Shown here in pieces: positions 50,711 to 58,843 of a DNA stretch of 64,000 nt. Below the pieces are notes generated by a model that made no database searches, was not told the origin of the DNA, and was given only the letters and a program-made list of their open reading frames with translations. The stretch is from Tamaricihabitans halophyticus (GTDB lineage: Bacteria > Actinomycetota > Actinomycetes > Mycobacteriales > Pseudonocardiaceae). The position numbers and the translations under genes are program-made. The stretch spans positions 62,001 through 126,000 of the forward strand of contig NZ_SLXQ01000003.1 in the NCBI RefSeq assembly GCF_004340875.1. The letters are read 5' to 3'. Every line of letters begins with the position of its first letter. Position 1 is the stretch's first letter.

Positions 50711-51097
50711 TCATCGGCTGGCCACCCCGGCCCTTTCCGTGCTACGCAGCATCACCACCCCGGCGAGTCCGAAGACGATGCAACCGAGTTCGGCCACGGC
50801 GGCCAGGATCGGCTCGGCCTGCCAGTACAGTTCGTTCTGCATCCCGAACAGGCCGACCGTGACGGAGAGCAGGTAGCCGCCGAGGGTGGCTAGGCCGAAA
50901 CCGACCGCGCCGAGCAATGGCAGCCAATGCCGCCACACCAGTACCGCGATCGCAAGCACCGCCCCGGCGATCACGTTCACCAGGAACAACGGGCCAATCG
51001 TGTCGATATCTCGATAGCCAAGCTGCCACAGGTCGAAGTGGATCCATGCGGAACCGAGTAGTCCCAGCACCACCAGCAGGCGAAGTACCGTTGCCAT
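50711..51097 (-). CDS. Four-span membrane protein, first gene of the sigma operon
   Basis: The 128-residue protein has four hydrophobic spans (about residues 6-22, 37-56, 62-82, 96-116) and polar loops with WIHFDLWQLGYRDID. No catalytic motif is seen and the family is unknown to me. It lies directly downstream of an ECF-type promoter and 13 bases before the sigma gene, so it may be co-regulated or act in signal perception. Confidence 0.72.
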   Translation of the reverse strand: MATVLRLLVVLGLLGSAWIHFDLWQLGYRDIDTIGPLFLVNVIAGAVLAIAVLVWRHWLPLLGAVGFGLATLGGYLLSVTVGLFGMQNELYWQAEPILAAVAELGCIVFGLAGVVMLRSTERAGVASR

Positions 51098-51122
51098 AGC
51101 TCACTCCCGTCGGCTCATCTAT

Positions 51123-51150
51123 TACACGATGCATCGGGGTGCCTGGTTCA
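51123..51150 (-). promoter_or_regulatory. ECF-type promoter of the sigma operon
   Basis: On the minus strand TGAACC (51150-51145) is followed by 16 bases and CGTGTA (51128-51123), 25 bases upstream of the first gene. Confidence 0.7.
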
Positions 51151-51168
51151 AAATTCTGCCGGGAAATG

Positions 51169-51196
51169 TGAACCGGCCGGCGCTCCGGCCCGTAGT
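51169..51196 (+). promoter_or_regulatory. ECF-type promoter of the Rieske gene
   Basis: TGAACC (51169-51174), 16 bases, then CGTAGT (51191-51196), eight bases before ATG 51204. It is the mirror partner of the 51123-51150 promoter. Confidence 0.7.
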
Positions 51197-51203
51197 ACGA
51201 GGC

Positions 51204-51644
51204 ATGACTGCCGAATTGACGAACCGACGTACCGCACTGGCGACGGGCGCGCTCGCGATCGGCGCGGTTGCCGCCGTGGCCGCCTGTGACACCGAGGACG
51301 GCGCCGATTCCGCGCCAGCTGGCACTACTGGCGCGGCTCCCGAACCGGGCGATGGCGCACTTGCGCAGCTGGGCGACATCGAGGTTGGCGGGGCGATCAA
51401 AACCGAGGGCGCGGACGGTGCGGAGATCATCATCTCCCGGCCGAGCGAGACCGAGGTGGTGGCGTTCAGCGCCACCTGTACCCACCAGGGCTGCAAGGTG
51501 CAACCCGAGGAGGCGGAGCTGCATTGCCCATGCCACGGATCCGCCTTCGACAAGCAGACCGGCGCGGTGCGCAACGGACCGGCGACCGAACCGCTACCGG
51601 AGGTCGCGGTCCGGATCGACGGCGAGCGCGTCGTCCCGGCCTAG
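51204..51644 (+). CDS. Rieske [2Fe-2S] lipoprotein with Tat-like signal
   Basis: The 146-residue protein starts with a twin-arginine signal (NRRTALATGALAIG) that ends in a lipobox-like AAC at about residue 28. After an Ala/Pro/Gly linker comes a Rieske domain with the cluster motifs CTHQGC and CPCHGSAF. It would be an exported membrane-tethered electron carrier. GAGG lies just before the ATG. Its ECF promoter matches that of the divergent sigma operon, so it is a likely target of that sigma factor. Its redox partner is unknown. Confidence 0.88.
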   Translation: MTAELTNRRTALATGALAIGAVAAVAACDTEDGADSAPAGTTGAAPEPGDGALAQLGDIEVGGAIKTEGADGAEIIISRPSETEVVAFSATCTHQGCKVQPEEAELHCPCHGSAFDKQTGAVRNGPATEPLPEVAVRIDGERVVPA

Positions 51645-51653
51645 CCGAAACCA

Positions 51654-51679
51654 CGCTAACCCTGGAGAACGCGATCACC
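51654..51679 (-). repeat. Dispersed 3'-end element, short form (copy 9)
   Basis: On the minus strand GGTGATCGCGTTCTCCAGG is followed by GTTAGCG. It lies between the convergent Rieske and P450 genes. Confidence 0.6.
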
Positions 51680-51684
51680 CGGCG

Positions 51685-52899
51685 TCACCATGCGATGGGC
51701 AGCGCGGCCAGCCCCCAGAAGTAGAAGGCGGGGTAGTGACTCAACTCCTCGGTCGCGGTACGCGGGAGCGGTAGCCGGGAGGTGAGTGCTTCCAGCGCCA
51801 CCCGCCCTTCGGCCCTGGCCAGCGGGGCGCCCACACAGCGGTGGATGCCGTGGCCAAACGCGAGATGATCCCGCATGTTCTCCCGCTGGCCTGGCACGAA
51901 CGCATCTGGATCGCCGAAGATCGCGGGATCCCGGTTGGCCGCCCCGAGCATCGGGAGCACCTTGGCGCCCGCCGGTAGCTCCACCCCGGCGAGCCGTACC
52001 GGCTCGGTCGTCACCCTGAGCAGGCCCCGGTGTGGCGCATCGCGTCGTAGCGTTTCCTCGAGCAGACCCCTTGCCATGGATGGGTTTTCCTTGGCCTCGG
52101 TCCAGTGCGTAGCGCTGCCCAGCAGCGCGAACACCGTGGAGGTGATCGCATCGCAGGTGGTGTGAATACCGCCCGCGTAAAGGCCTTTCACGAACATCCG
52201 AGCGTCCGGCTCGGGCAGCGGTGGGCCAGTGACCAGATCCGAGATCATGTCGTCGCCCGGATTGGCACGCTTTTCGGCAAGCAGTTCGCCGATCGCGAGC
52301 TCGTACTCGACGAACTTGTGTGCCGCGACCACCTTCTGCTCGAGCGTGGCTGTCGGTGTCATCAACAGCAGGAATGCCTCGTTGCCCTCGGCCATCAGCG
52401 GCGCGCGATCGTCGGGCACGCCCGCGATACTGGAGAGAACCGTTTGTACGTAGGGCAGTGCGAACTGGGCTACCAGGTCGGCCGTGCCGCTCGGCAGGAA
52501 CTGATCGATCAGCTTGTCCGCCGTCTCGCGCATAAACGGGATCGTGTTGTTGATTCGTTTGCCGTGGAAAAGCCCCTGGGCGATCGAGCGCATTGCCGCG
52601 TGATCCGGCGGATCGGTTTGCACCACGTGATTGCCCGGTTCGCCCGATTTAATAAGAATTTGCAGAATTTCGGGTTCCAGTACCTTGTCGAGTGGCGGCG
52701 CGGCATAAGCGGAGGAGTACCGCGCAGGATCTTCCAGAACCTCGACACAGTCCGAATATCTAGTCAGCATCCAGGTATCGATTTCCGCTACATAACACAC
52801 CGGCGCATCGTTGCGGAGCTGCGCAAACACCTCGAACGGATGCTCGCCAAGCAGGTCCGCGACTGGCACGCTCGTTTCGCCCGACTGCTGAATCACCAT
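51685..52899 (-). CDS. Cytochrome P450 with altered I-helix
   Basis: The 404-residue protein is a bacterial class I P450. The heme-cysteine motif is FGHGIHRCVGAPLAR, the ExxR motif is in LLEETLRRD, and HAAMRS is the C-helix segment. The I-helix reads AGGIHTTCD: the acidic residue normally before the conserved Thr is His, so oxygen activation or reaction type may differ. It has no adjacent ferredoxin gene. A TetR regulator lies upstream on the same strand, separated by a dispersed element. The substrate is unknown; FprA (28786) could supply electrons. Confidence 0.9.
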   Translation of the reverse strand: MVIQQSGETSVPVADLLGEHPFEVFAQLRNDAPVCYVAEIDTWMLTRYSDCVEVLEDPARYSSAYAAPPLDKVLEPEILQILIKSGEPGNHVVQTDPPDHAAMRSIAQGLFHGKRINNTIPFMRETADKLIDQFLPSGTADLVAQFALPYVQTVLSSIAGVPDDRAPLMAEGNEAFLLLMTPTATLEQKVVAAHKFVEYELAIGELLAEKRANPGDDMISDLVTGPPLPEPDARMFVKGLYAGGIHTTCDAITSTVFALLGSATHWTEAKENPSMARGLLEETLRRDAPHRGLLRVTTEPVRLAGVELPAGAKVLPMLGAANRDPAIFGDPDAFVPGQRENMRDHLAFGHGIHRCVGAPLARAEGRVALEALTSRLPLPRTATEELSHYPAFYFWGLAALPIAW

Positions 52900-52984
52900 T
52901 GATCCTTCCGACTGAAAGCGGATTCAGCGCGCACAGTAAGGCCGGTGTGCAACCCATCCGGGATCGCGAATTCCGAGTTTCCGC

Positions 52985-53015
52985 GAACCGCAAGATCCCC
53001 AAAGAACGCGGTTAC
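52985..53015 (-). repeat. Dispersed 3'-end element, long form (copy 10)
   Basis: On the minus strand it begins GTAACCGCGTTCTTTGGGG and ends CTTGCGGTTC. It lies between the TetR stop and the P450 start. Confidence 0.75.
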
Positions 53016-53021
53016 GGTGAG

Positions 53022-53642
53022 TTAGCCGGGTAGGCGGGCAGCCAGGTATCCCTTGATCATCGCTTTCGCTTCGTCCACTACGCGCTGATCACCCTGCGGA
53101 TCGTGCCGGAAGGCGAACTTCAGCACGGCGTCGGCCGCTTCCACGGCTACCGCGATAGGCAGCTCGTACTCGCTCGGATCGATCTCCATCTTGCCGCGCA
53201 ATAGCTCCCCGAGCTTGGCGGAGATCACCGCGTTGTTGTCCATCCGATCGTCAAGCAGCCGCAGATCAATGACATCGCCGAAGTGCAGCTGGCTGAACGC
53301 GGGCACGGTGCGGTGCATATCCAAGTAGATATCGAAGATCGCATCGGCCACCTGCCACCAGTGCTGTTCGTCCAGTGTGGTCAGCTGGGCATCGATGGCC
53401 CCGATGAAGTGATCAAGGTTGCGCTGGGTGATGGCCTGCGCGACCGCGCGCTTGTCCGGGAAAAACTGGTACAGCGAACCAACCGCGACGCCGGCGCGCT
53501 TCGCGATCATCGTCGTCGTCACGCCGTCGTAGCCATGTTCGTGGATCAGTTCCGCGCAGGCACTGAGCATCCGTTCGACCCGCGCCGCGCTGCGTTGCTG
53601 CACAGGAACACGGCGCAGCGGTGCTTGCCTTGCCCCGGTCAC
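53022..53642 (-). CDS. TetR-family transcriptional regulator
   Basis: The 206-residue protein has the N-terminal TetR helix-turn-helix (about residues 18-65): RVERMLSACAELIHEHGYDGVTT, then MIAKRAGVAVGSLYQFFPDKRAV. The C-terminal ligand domain is Trp- and Asp-rich (HWWQVADAIFDIYLDM). It is transcribed towards the P450 gene and probably controls it or its own gene. The start is GTG 53642. Confidence 0.88.
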   Translation of the reverse strand: MTGARQAPLRRVPVQQRSAARVERMLSACAELIHEHGYDGVTTTMIAKRAGVAVGSLYQFFPDKRAVAQAITQRNLDHFIGAIDAQLTTLDEQHWWQVADAIFDIYLDMHRTVPAFSQLHFGDVIDLRLLDDRMDNNAVISAKLGELLRGKMEIDPSEYELPIAVAVEAADAVLKFAFRHDPQGDQRVVDEAKAMIKGYLAARLPG

Positions 53643-53852
53643 CTCGTTGCCTCCGCGGGCGCGTCAACGAACGGCACAGGACGGCGGGATCTCAACGGCT
53701 GCTCCTCGCGAATATGTGGGGTATGTCTATCTTGCCCGGAAAGCTTTCGTGGCACGCGGCGGGTAACCCAGTTGTGCCAATGTTGATCATTTTCGCACCG
53801 AAAGTAACCAAGCGAGGTTGCAACCGTCTAACGCCCTGGCAAGCAAATGGAG

Positions 53853-54022
53853 CGGCCCGGCCCCACCTGCGGGAGGAAGGTGGGACCGGGCCGTGTTGGG
53901 GCCGCGAGCCGATGCCGGTCGGGGGAGGGGATGCAACGGCACCGGCTCGCGGGGTTCTTGGGAGATGCATATGGAGTTGTAGGTCGCGGAGGTGAGTCCG
54001 TCGGGGTCGAACCCACCTCCGC
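53853..54022. other. Three tandem stem-loops in a 455-bp gene-free region
   Basis: Stem 1: CGGCCCGGCCCCACCT (53853-53868) with 53878-53893, one mismatch. Stem 2: CCGCGAGCCGATGCCG (53902-53917) with 53937-53952, one mismatch. Stem 3: GCGGAGGTG (53986-53994) with CACCTCCGC (54014-54022). The region 53643-54097 has no supported gene. The stems could end the minus-strand operon from 54872, or be part of a structured RNA. Confidence 0.6.
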
Positions 54023-54097
54023 GCTGGGCGAGTGGGGCCATCGGTGTCTCACACGGTCGGGGGAAGCGTGAGCGTCCTTGGCCTGGCCTCGCCGGTC

Positions 54098-54472
54098 TCA
54101 GTGGGCTTGGGCGACCGCTCCACGTGGCTCGCGGTTCTGCAGCATGTGCCTACCCTGCTGTTGCGGGGCGAGGGCGCCGGCGACCAGATGTTCGTGCGCG
54201 GCGCGCCAGACCGAACAGGGCGCCTTCTGTCGGCGCCACCTGGTCGAACAGCTCGGGCAGTCGCCCCGGTTGTCTGGCTCATGCTCGGTGAGCAGGCTCC
54301 GCCAGCCATCGGTGAGCTTGGGCAGCTCGGAGCGGGCAACGGAAACCAAGGACGGCGCGTCAGCGCGGTCCGCGAGTTCGGTCAGCATGTTCAGCCGTTC
54401 CCATACGGCATCGCGCAGAACTCGGCCGAGGATCTCGTCCACCGGACGTTCACCGCCACTCGGGTTGGTCAT
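54098..54472 (-). CDS. Conserved actinobacterial protein with CxxC motif
   Basis: The 124-residue protein has a helical N-terminal part (DEILGRVLRDAVWERLNMLTEL) and then CPSCSTRWRRQKAPCSVWRAAHEHLVA, whose Cys/His spacing suggests a metal site. I recall similar small proteins in Pseudonocardiales but no function. It overlaps the upstream same-strand gene by 23 bases, so the two are co-translated. They are divergent from the TPR-HTH regulator at 55086, which may control them. Confidence 0.65.
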   Translation of the reverse strand: MTNPSGGERPVDEILGRVLRDAVWERLNMLTELADRADAPSLVSVARSELPKLTDGWRSLLTEHEPDNRGDCPSCSTRWRRQKAPCSVWRAAHEHLVAGALAPQQQGRHMLQNREPRGAVAQAH

Positions 54473-54872
54473 TGACCTTGCGGTCGTTCCTGGCGCCCTT
54501 GCTCGCTTCCCAGGCTTCGTTCAACGCGTGCCGTAGTTCACCGAGCTGGCCAGCGGACAGTCGCGCGGTTTCGCCGGGCGGGCCGACCAGGACGACGTTC
54601 CCATCTTCGACCAGCACGGTCAGGCACCGGTCGCGGTTGATCACATCGCCACACTGCACGCGCCAGACCTGCTGGTCCTTGGCTGCTGCCGGGCTACCGC
54701 TCGGCGAAGGCACCGCGGTGAGCCGGCTCGCCGCGCCCGCATGCGCCGCCGCGGCGGGATTCGTACGGTTCGCGTGTGGGCCGTCAAGGACAGCACTGCC
54801 AGCGACGCTGCCGACCCGGCCGGCATCACCCCTGCTGATGGTGCCGTCACTACCGGACTGCGTGAACTCCAC
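54450..54872 (-). CDS. Conserved hypothetical protein
   Basis: The roughly 140-residue protein has a low-complexity N-terminal half and a compact C-terminal part: VWRVQCGDVINRDRCLTVLVEDG, VLVGPPGETARLSAGQLGELR. The two cysteines may pair. GGAGGGG seven bases before GTG 54872 supports this start over the longer frame. It is the first gene of a two-gene minus-strand unit. The family is not recognised by me. It is separated by about 210 bases from the divergent TPR-HTH gene. Confidence 0.62.
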   Translation of the reverse strand: MEFTQSGSDGTISRGDAGRVGSVAGSAVLDGPHANRTNPAAAAHAGAASRLTAVPSPSGSPAAAKDQQVWRVQCGDVINRDRCLTVLVEDGNVVLVGPPGETARLSAGQLGELRHALNEAWEASKGARNDRKVNDQPEWR

Positions 54873-55085
54873 GGCTGCTCCCCTCCGTGCTCGTACGCTT
54901 ACTAAATCTAGATTGCGACGAGTTGGCCTCGAAGTGGGCGGTACAGCGGCGACCGGTAAGAGTTCCACGTTAAGCGGTCGCTGATGTTCACTAGGACCGA
55001 TCAGGCTTATCGATCCGCACTTCTCGGGCGGGGTGGACTAGTCGTAGTCTCTTACTGACGCCCAGTGGACCGTTAGGGGGCGCAA

Positions 55086-56471
55086 GTGACTTTCACCGAG
55101 GACCAGGGCTCGGGCGCGACACCGGCCGTCCCAACCGAGGTATGGGACCGCTCGGAGATGCGTGCTGCCCTGGCCAACCGCGAAGTCAGCGCGGTGTACC
55201 GGCAACTTCGCAAGGTTGGTATCTCGCAGCGACAGATCGCCGCGATGACCGGCCAGTCGCAGTCCGAGGTATCCGAGATCCTCAAAGGCAGGCAGGTCAT
55301 GGCCTATGACGTGCTCGCCCGCATCGCGGAGGGCCTCGGTGTCCCGAGGGGATACATGGGGCTCGCCTACGACCCGGCCACCGCGGTACAGGTGGCTGGC
55401 GCGGACAACGGCGCCCAAGCCGAGGAGGACGAGACGGCGAAGCGGCGGCGGTTCCTCTCGCACGCCGCTTCGGTGACCATGGGTGCCACCGTATTCGACG
55501 AGGACACCGGCGCATGGGCTGCTGGCCCGAGCCAGACCCCGGCGCCCGGCCGGATCGGGATGACCGATGTTCGCCAGGTGGAAGCGGCGACCAGGGCACT
55601 GCGCGCGCTCGACTACCAGTACGGCGGCGGCTTCTGCCGGGATGCGGTGGTCGCGCAGCTTTCCTGGGGTCAGCAGATGGTGCACTCCTCGGGGTCCGAG
55701 ACGGTGAAGTCACGGCTCTACGTCGCGCTCGCGGATCTGCACAACCTCGCCGGCTGGACCTCCTTTGACGTGGGGCTGAACGATTCCGCCCGCGGGCATT
55801 TCGCGAAGGCGCTCGAGCTGGCCAAACAGGGCAACAGTGACCAGCTGGTCGCCAACGTGCTCTACCGGATGGGCCGCGTCTACCTGCACCAGGAAGAGGC
55901 GAACGACGCGCTGAAGCTGTTCCAGCTCGGCCAGCTTGCCGCGCAGGAGTCCGGCTCCGAGCTCGCGGTTGCCGTGTTGTGTGCGAACGAGGCCTGGGCC
56001 TACGCCTTGCTCGGCAAGGGCGAGCAGTCGATGAAGTTGCTCGGTAGGACGCGAGATGAGTTCGCCCGGGCCGATCTGGCCAGCGCCGAGGCATGGGTGC
56101 GGTTTTTCACCGATACCGATGTGTACGCGATGATCGGCACCGTGCACACCGTGCTCGCGCAGTCTGATCCGTCCCACACCAAGTACGCGATCCCCGCGCT
56201 GAGCAGGGCAATCGACTCCTATGGCGACGATATGTCGCGGAGCAAGTCGTTCAACCTCAGCGCATTGGCGACCAACCATTTGCTCGAAGGCGATATCGAC
56301 CATGGTGCCCGGGTCGGCCGGCAGGCAATCGACCTTGCTGAGCAGGTGAAGTCCGGTCGGATCAAGCGGCGGATGGAGCCGCTGCGAGAGGAAGCCGAAA
56401 AGCGCAAGAACAACCCGGATGCGCGGGATCTCGCCGAACGTATCAACGAGTTCTACCTGTCCCTGCCCTGA
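55086..56471 (+). CDS. XRE-type HTH regulator with TPR repeats
   Basis: The 461-residue protein has an N-terminal XRE helix-turn-helix (KVGISQRQIAAMTGQSQSEVSEILKG, about residues 38-75; core QRQIAAMTGQSQSEVSEIL), a linker with KRRRFLSHAASVTMGA, and many TPR-like helices (about residues 150-450). This architecture is widespread in actinobacteria as pleiotropic regulators of development or secondary metabolism. The start is GTG 55086. Its product may regulate the divergent small genes and the kinase-like gene that follows 30-50 bases downstream. Confidence 0.82.
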   Translation: MTFTEDQGSGATPAVPTEVWDRSEMRAALANREVSAVYRQLRKVGISQRQIAAMTGQSQSEVSEILKGRQVMAYDVLARIAEGLGVPRGYMGLAYDPATAVQVAGADNGAQAEEDETAKRRRFLSHAASVTMGATVFDEDTGAWAAGPSQTPAPGRIGMTDVRQVEAATRALRALDYQYGGGFCRDAVVAQLSWGQQMVHSSGSETVKSRLYVALADLHNLAGWTSFDVGLNDSARGHFAKALELAKQGNSDQLVANVLYRMGRVYLHQEEANDALKLFQLGQLAAQESGSELAVAVLCANEAWAYALLGKGEQSMKLLGRTRDEFARADLASAEAWVRFFTDTDVYAMIGTVHTVLAQSDPSHTKYAIPALSRAIDSYGDDMSRSKSFNLSALATNHLLEGDIDHGARVGRQAIDLAEQVKSGRIKRRMEPLREEAEKRKNNPDARDLAERINEFYLSLP

Positions 56472-56503
56472 CCAGTCCCGGTAACTTGCCGCAGAACCAT
56501 GCA

Positions 56504-57427
56504 ATGAAAGCCCCATCGGCGCCGGCTGCCGGCAGATTCACCGAGCAGAGGTTGTGGACCGCGCTCGCCGAGCTCTGCGCCACGGTTGGCGTGGCGCACG
56601 AAGGTGCGCGGCTCCTGCGGTTCACCAACAACGCGGTCTATCGGCTCGCGCGGGATCCGATCGTGGTGCGGATCGTCGGCTCGCGGGCACTTCGGCATCG
56701 TGCGGACAAGGTCGTCTGGTTCGCCAACCGGCTCGCTGACCAAGAGGTTCCGGCCACCCGGTTGTTGCCGGGAATCGCCCAGCCAGTGCGGGTCGGCGAG
56801 TTCGTGGCCACGTTCTGGTTGGCCGAATCGAGCTTGCCGGGCAGGGCGCGAACCACGCAGCTGGCCGCCCTGTTGCGGCGGTTGCACGCGCTGCCGGTGC
56901 TGGACTCGGATGGCGGCAAGCTGCCCGACTGGGATCCGCTTGCCGATGTGCGCGCCAGGTTGGCCGATGCCGAGGAGGGCTTGGCCGACGCTGAGCTGCG
57001 CTACCTGGCCGAGGAGTGCGCGGAGCTGTCCGCGGCCCTCGCTGAGCTGGCTCTCCCACATCGCGGGTCCCTGGTGCACGGCGATGCGCACCTGGGTAAC
57101 GTGATCAACAGTGCCGTTGGACCGGTGCTCTGTGATTTCGATTCGGCCTGTCTGGGGCCACCGGAGTGGGATCTGACCCCACTTGCGGTCGGGGTGCGGC
57201 GATTCGGCGAGTCACGGCGCGGGTACCGACGGTTTGTTCATGAGTACGGGTTCGATGTGACCGATTGGAACGGGTTTTCGGTGCTGCGCCGGGTGCGGGA
57301 ACTGAAACTGACTACCAGTGTTTTGCCGATTCTGCGGAGTAAGCCAGAGGTCACGGGGGAGTTGCGGAGACGGTTGCGCGATCTACGCAAAGGTAACGAT
57401 CGGGCACATTGGCGACGTTTCCGCTAA
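56504..57427 (+). CDS. Aminoglycoside phosphotransferase-family kinase-like protein
   Basis: The 307-residue protein has the APH/choline-kinase fold: a catalytic loop with LVHGDAHLGNVI and the metal-binding CDFDSACLGPPEWDL. The N-terminal nucleotide lobe has LLRFTNNAVYRLA and IVVRIVG. Such proteins phosphorylate small hydroxyl compounds; antibiotic resistance should not be assumed. ATG 56504 is chosen, with TTG 56486 as an alternative. It follows the TPR-HTH gene closely, a pairing I have seen in related genomes. Confidence 0.8.
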   Translation: MKAPSAPAAGRFTEQRLWTALAELCATVGVAHEGARLLRFTNNAVYRLARDPIVVRIVGSRALRHRADKVVWFANRLADQEVPATRLLPGIAQPVRVGEFVATFWLAESSLPGRARTTQLAALLRRLHALPVLDSDGGKLPDWDPLADVRARLADAEEGLADAELRYLAEECAELSAALAELALPHRGSLVHGDAHLGNVINSAVGPVLCDFDSACLGPPEWDLTPLAVGVRRFGESRRGYRRFVHEYGFDVTDWNGFSVLRRVRELKLTTSVLPILRSKPEVTGELRRRLRDLRKGNDRAHWRRFR

Positions 57428-57500
57428 CCGAATTGCTTTCACTCTATTCGGTGAGCAGTTACGCTGAGTGGATAGTTGTCCGCGGTGGAGGGGCGTCGGG

Positions 57501-57803
57501 GTGGTCGTCATGACGCGTATGAACCTTGCCCGCAGCCGGCGGCACGCCCGGCGCGCAGCCTGCGTACTCGACGAACTGGTGGAGTCGCAGGTCGAATTGC
57601 TGCCGAGGCTGCCGGAGCACCGGCGCGCGGTTGCGGCCGAGTATCTGGCCGAGTTGGCGATGCTCGCCGATGCATACCGTTACTACGGTCAGCGCTGGAT
57701 TGACCGCGAGGAGTTGGAGCGCCGCGGGCATTCCGCCATCGATCGGCTGGACACCCTGCAGACCATGCAGGAACGCCAGCGCGAATACACCGACCTCGAC
57801 TAG
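57501..57803 (+). CDS. Small helical protein, function unknown
   Basis: The roughly 100-residue protein is rich in Arg, Glu and Leu and is probably all helical (DELVESQVELLPRLPEHRRAV, seen as two helices, then YLAELAMLADAYRYY). GGAGGGG at 57487-57493 fits GTG 57501; ATG 57510 is also possible. No family is recognised. It overlaps the copD stop tail-to-tail by four bases. Confidence 0.5.
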   Translation: MVVMTRMNLARSRRHARRAACVLDELVESQVELLPRLPEHRRAVAAEYLAELAMLADAYRYYGQRWIDREELERRGHSAIDRLDTLQTMQERQREYTDLD

Positions 57804-58840
57804 CTGAACGGGGTCCGGCTGAGCACGGTGGCCACGCCGAACGCCAGGCCGAGCACGGTCAGCTCGAGCGTGACCCAACCGGCAAGGGCGGTGCGCTTAT
57901 GCCGTTCGATCGCGGGCAGCAGGCGGACCCGGATATTCGCCGCGAGTGCCGCGATCACCAGCACACAGCCGAGTTTCAGCAACACCAGCTGGCCGTAACC
58001 CGTGCCGAACAGCGCTGCCCAGAACTCCCGCGTTGGCGTGGTCAGCAGTTCGGTACCGCCGTTCACCACACCGGTGAGCGTGACCACGGCCAGGCAGGCG
58101 GCGGCCAGCCGGGAAAACCGCGGCAGGGTGTGCGCGAGCAACGTCCGGTTGTTGGCCAGGAACACCGCGACGGCAGCCAGCCCGCCGGCCCACGCCACCG
58201 CGGCGAGCACGTGTAGCTCGATGGACACGAGCGTGATGTCCTGCCATTCGGAGCTCGCGGCATGCCCGGTGACCGGCAGCGGCAGCAGCGCGAACACGCC
58301 AAGCCCAGCACGTAACTCGGCGGGTATCCGCTCGCCCCTGCGCACCGCGAGCACGCCAAGCACCGTATGCAGCAAGGCGAGCGCCACCACGGCAACCAGC
58401 GCCTTGCCTGCGTTCACCTCGGCTACATAGGTGCCGATCGCGGCAAGGTCGAGCTGGCTCGATCGGTAGAGCTCGGCCGCCTGCAGCACCAGCGTGATCA
58501 GCGCGGCGACCGCCCAGACCGCACTGGCCACGGCGGCGATCGGGCGGACCTTGCGCAGCACCGGTTCCGCCGCCTGCGCCCGGTCCAGGCCAATCAGCAG
58601 CGGTAGCAGGCTCAGCCCCACGGCGGCCACCGCGGCCGCATGCAGCACGGCGCTTGCCGCCGGCCGGCCGAAGTGCACCAGTGGCTCCGGCTCGAAAACC
58701 CCGCCGCTCGGGGCGATCGTCAGTGCGACGAACACCCCGAGCAGCACGGCGATCCCGAAGCCAAGCGAGACGGTGTAGCGGGGCGCCGGCGCGCCCCGCC
58801 CCGTGCCGCTGCCGCGAACCACGCCGTCCTCGTCGCTCAT
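57800..58840 (-). CDS. copD: CopD-family copper transport membrane protein
   Basis: The 346-residue protein has about eight to nine spans and the CopD pattern: LHAAAVAAVGLSLLP, TGHAASSEW, SIELHVLAAVAWAGGLAAVAVFLANN and FSRLAAACLAVVTLTGVVNG. The histidines in TGHA and ELHVLA are candidate copper ligands. CopD works with periplasmic CopC in copper uptake or resistance. It starts four bases after copC ends and is the third gene of ycnI-copC-copD. Confidence 0.9.
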   Translation of the reverse strand: MSDEDGVVRGSGTGRGAPAPRYTVSLGFGIAVLLGVFVALTIAPSGGVFEPEPLVHFGRPAASAVLHAAAVAAVGLSLLPLLIGLDRAQAAEPVLRKVRPIAAVASAVWAVAALITLVLQAAELYRSSQLDLAAIGTYVAEVNAGKALVAVVALALLHTVLGVLAVRRGERIPAELRAGLGVFALLPLPVTGHAASSEWQDITLVSIELHVLAAVAWAGGLAAVAVFLANNRTLLAHTLPRFSRLAAACLAVVTLTGVVNGGTELLTTPTREFWAALFGTGYGQLVLLKLGCVLVIAALAANIRVRLLPAIERHKRTALAGWVTLELTVLGLAFGVATVLSRTPFS

Positions 58841-58843
58841 CGG

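Noticed and set aside
50708-50713. Minus-strand TGAACC close to the sigma gene start, considered as a -35 box
   Set aside because: It is only about ten bases from the start codon and overlaps the previous stop codon, with no room for a -10 box.
53986-54022. tRNA-like T arm (GGGGTCGAACCC) suggesting a tRNA gene
   Set aside because: No D arm, anticodon arm or acceptor of correct spacing can be drawn; the region is explained by a 9-bp hairpin.
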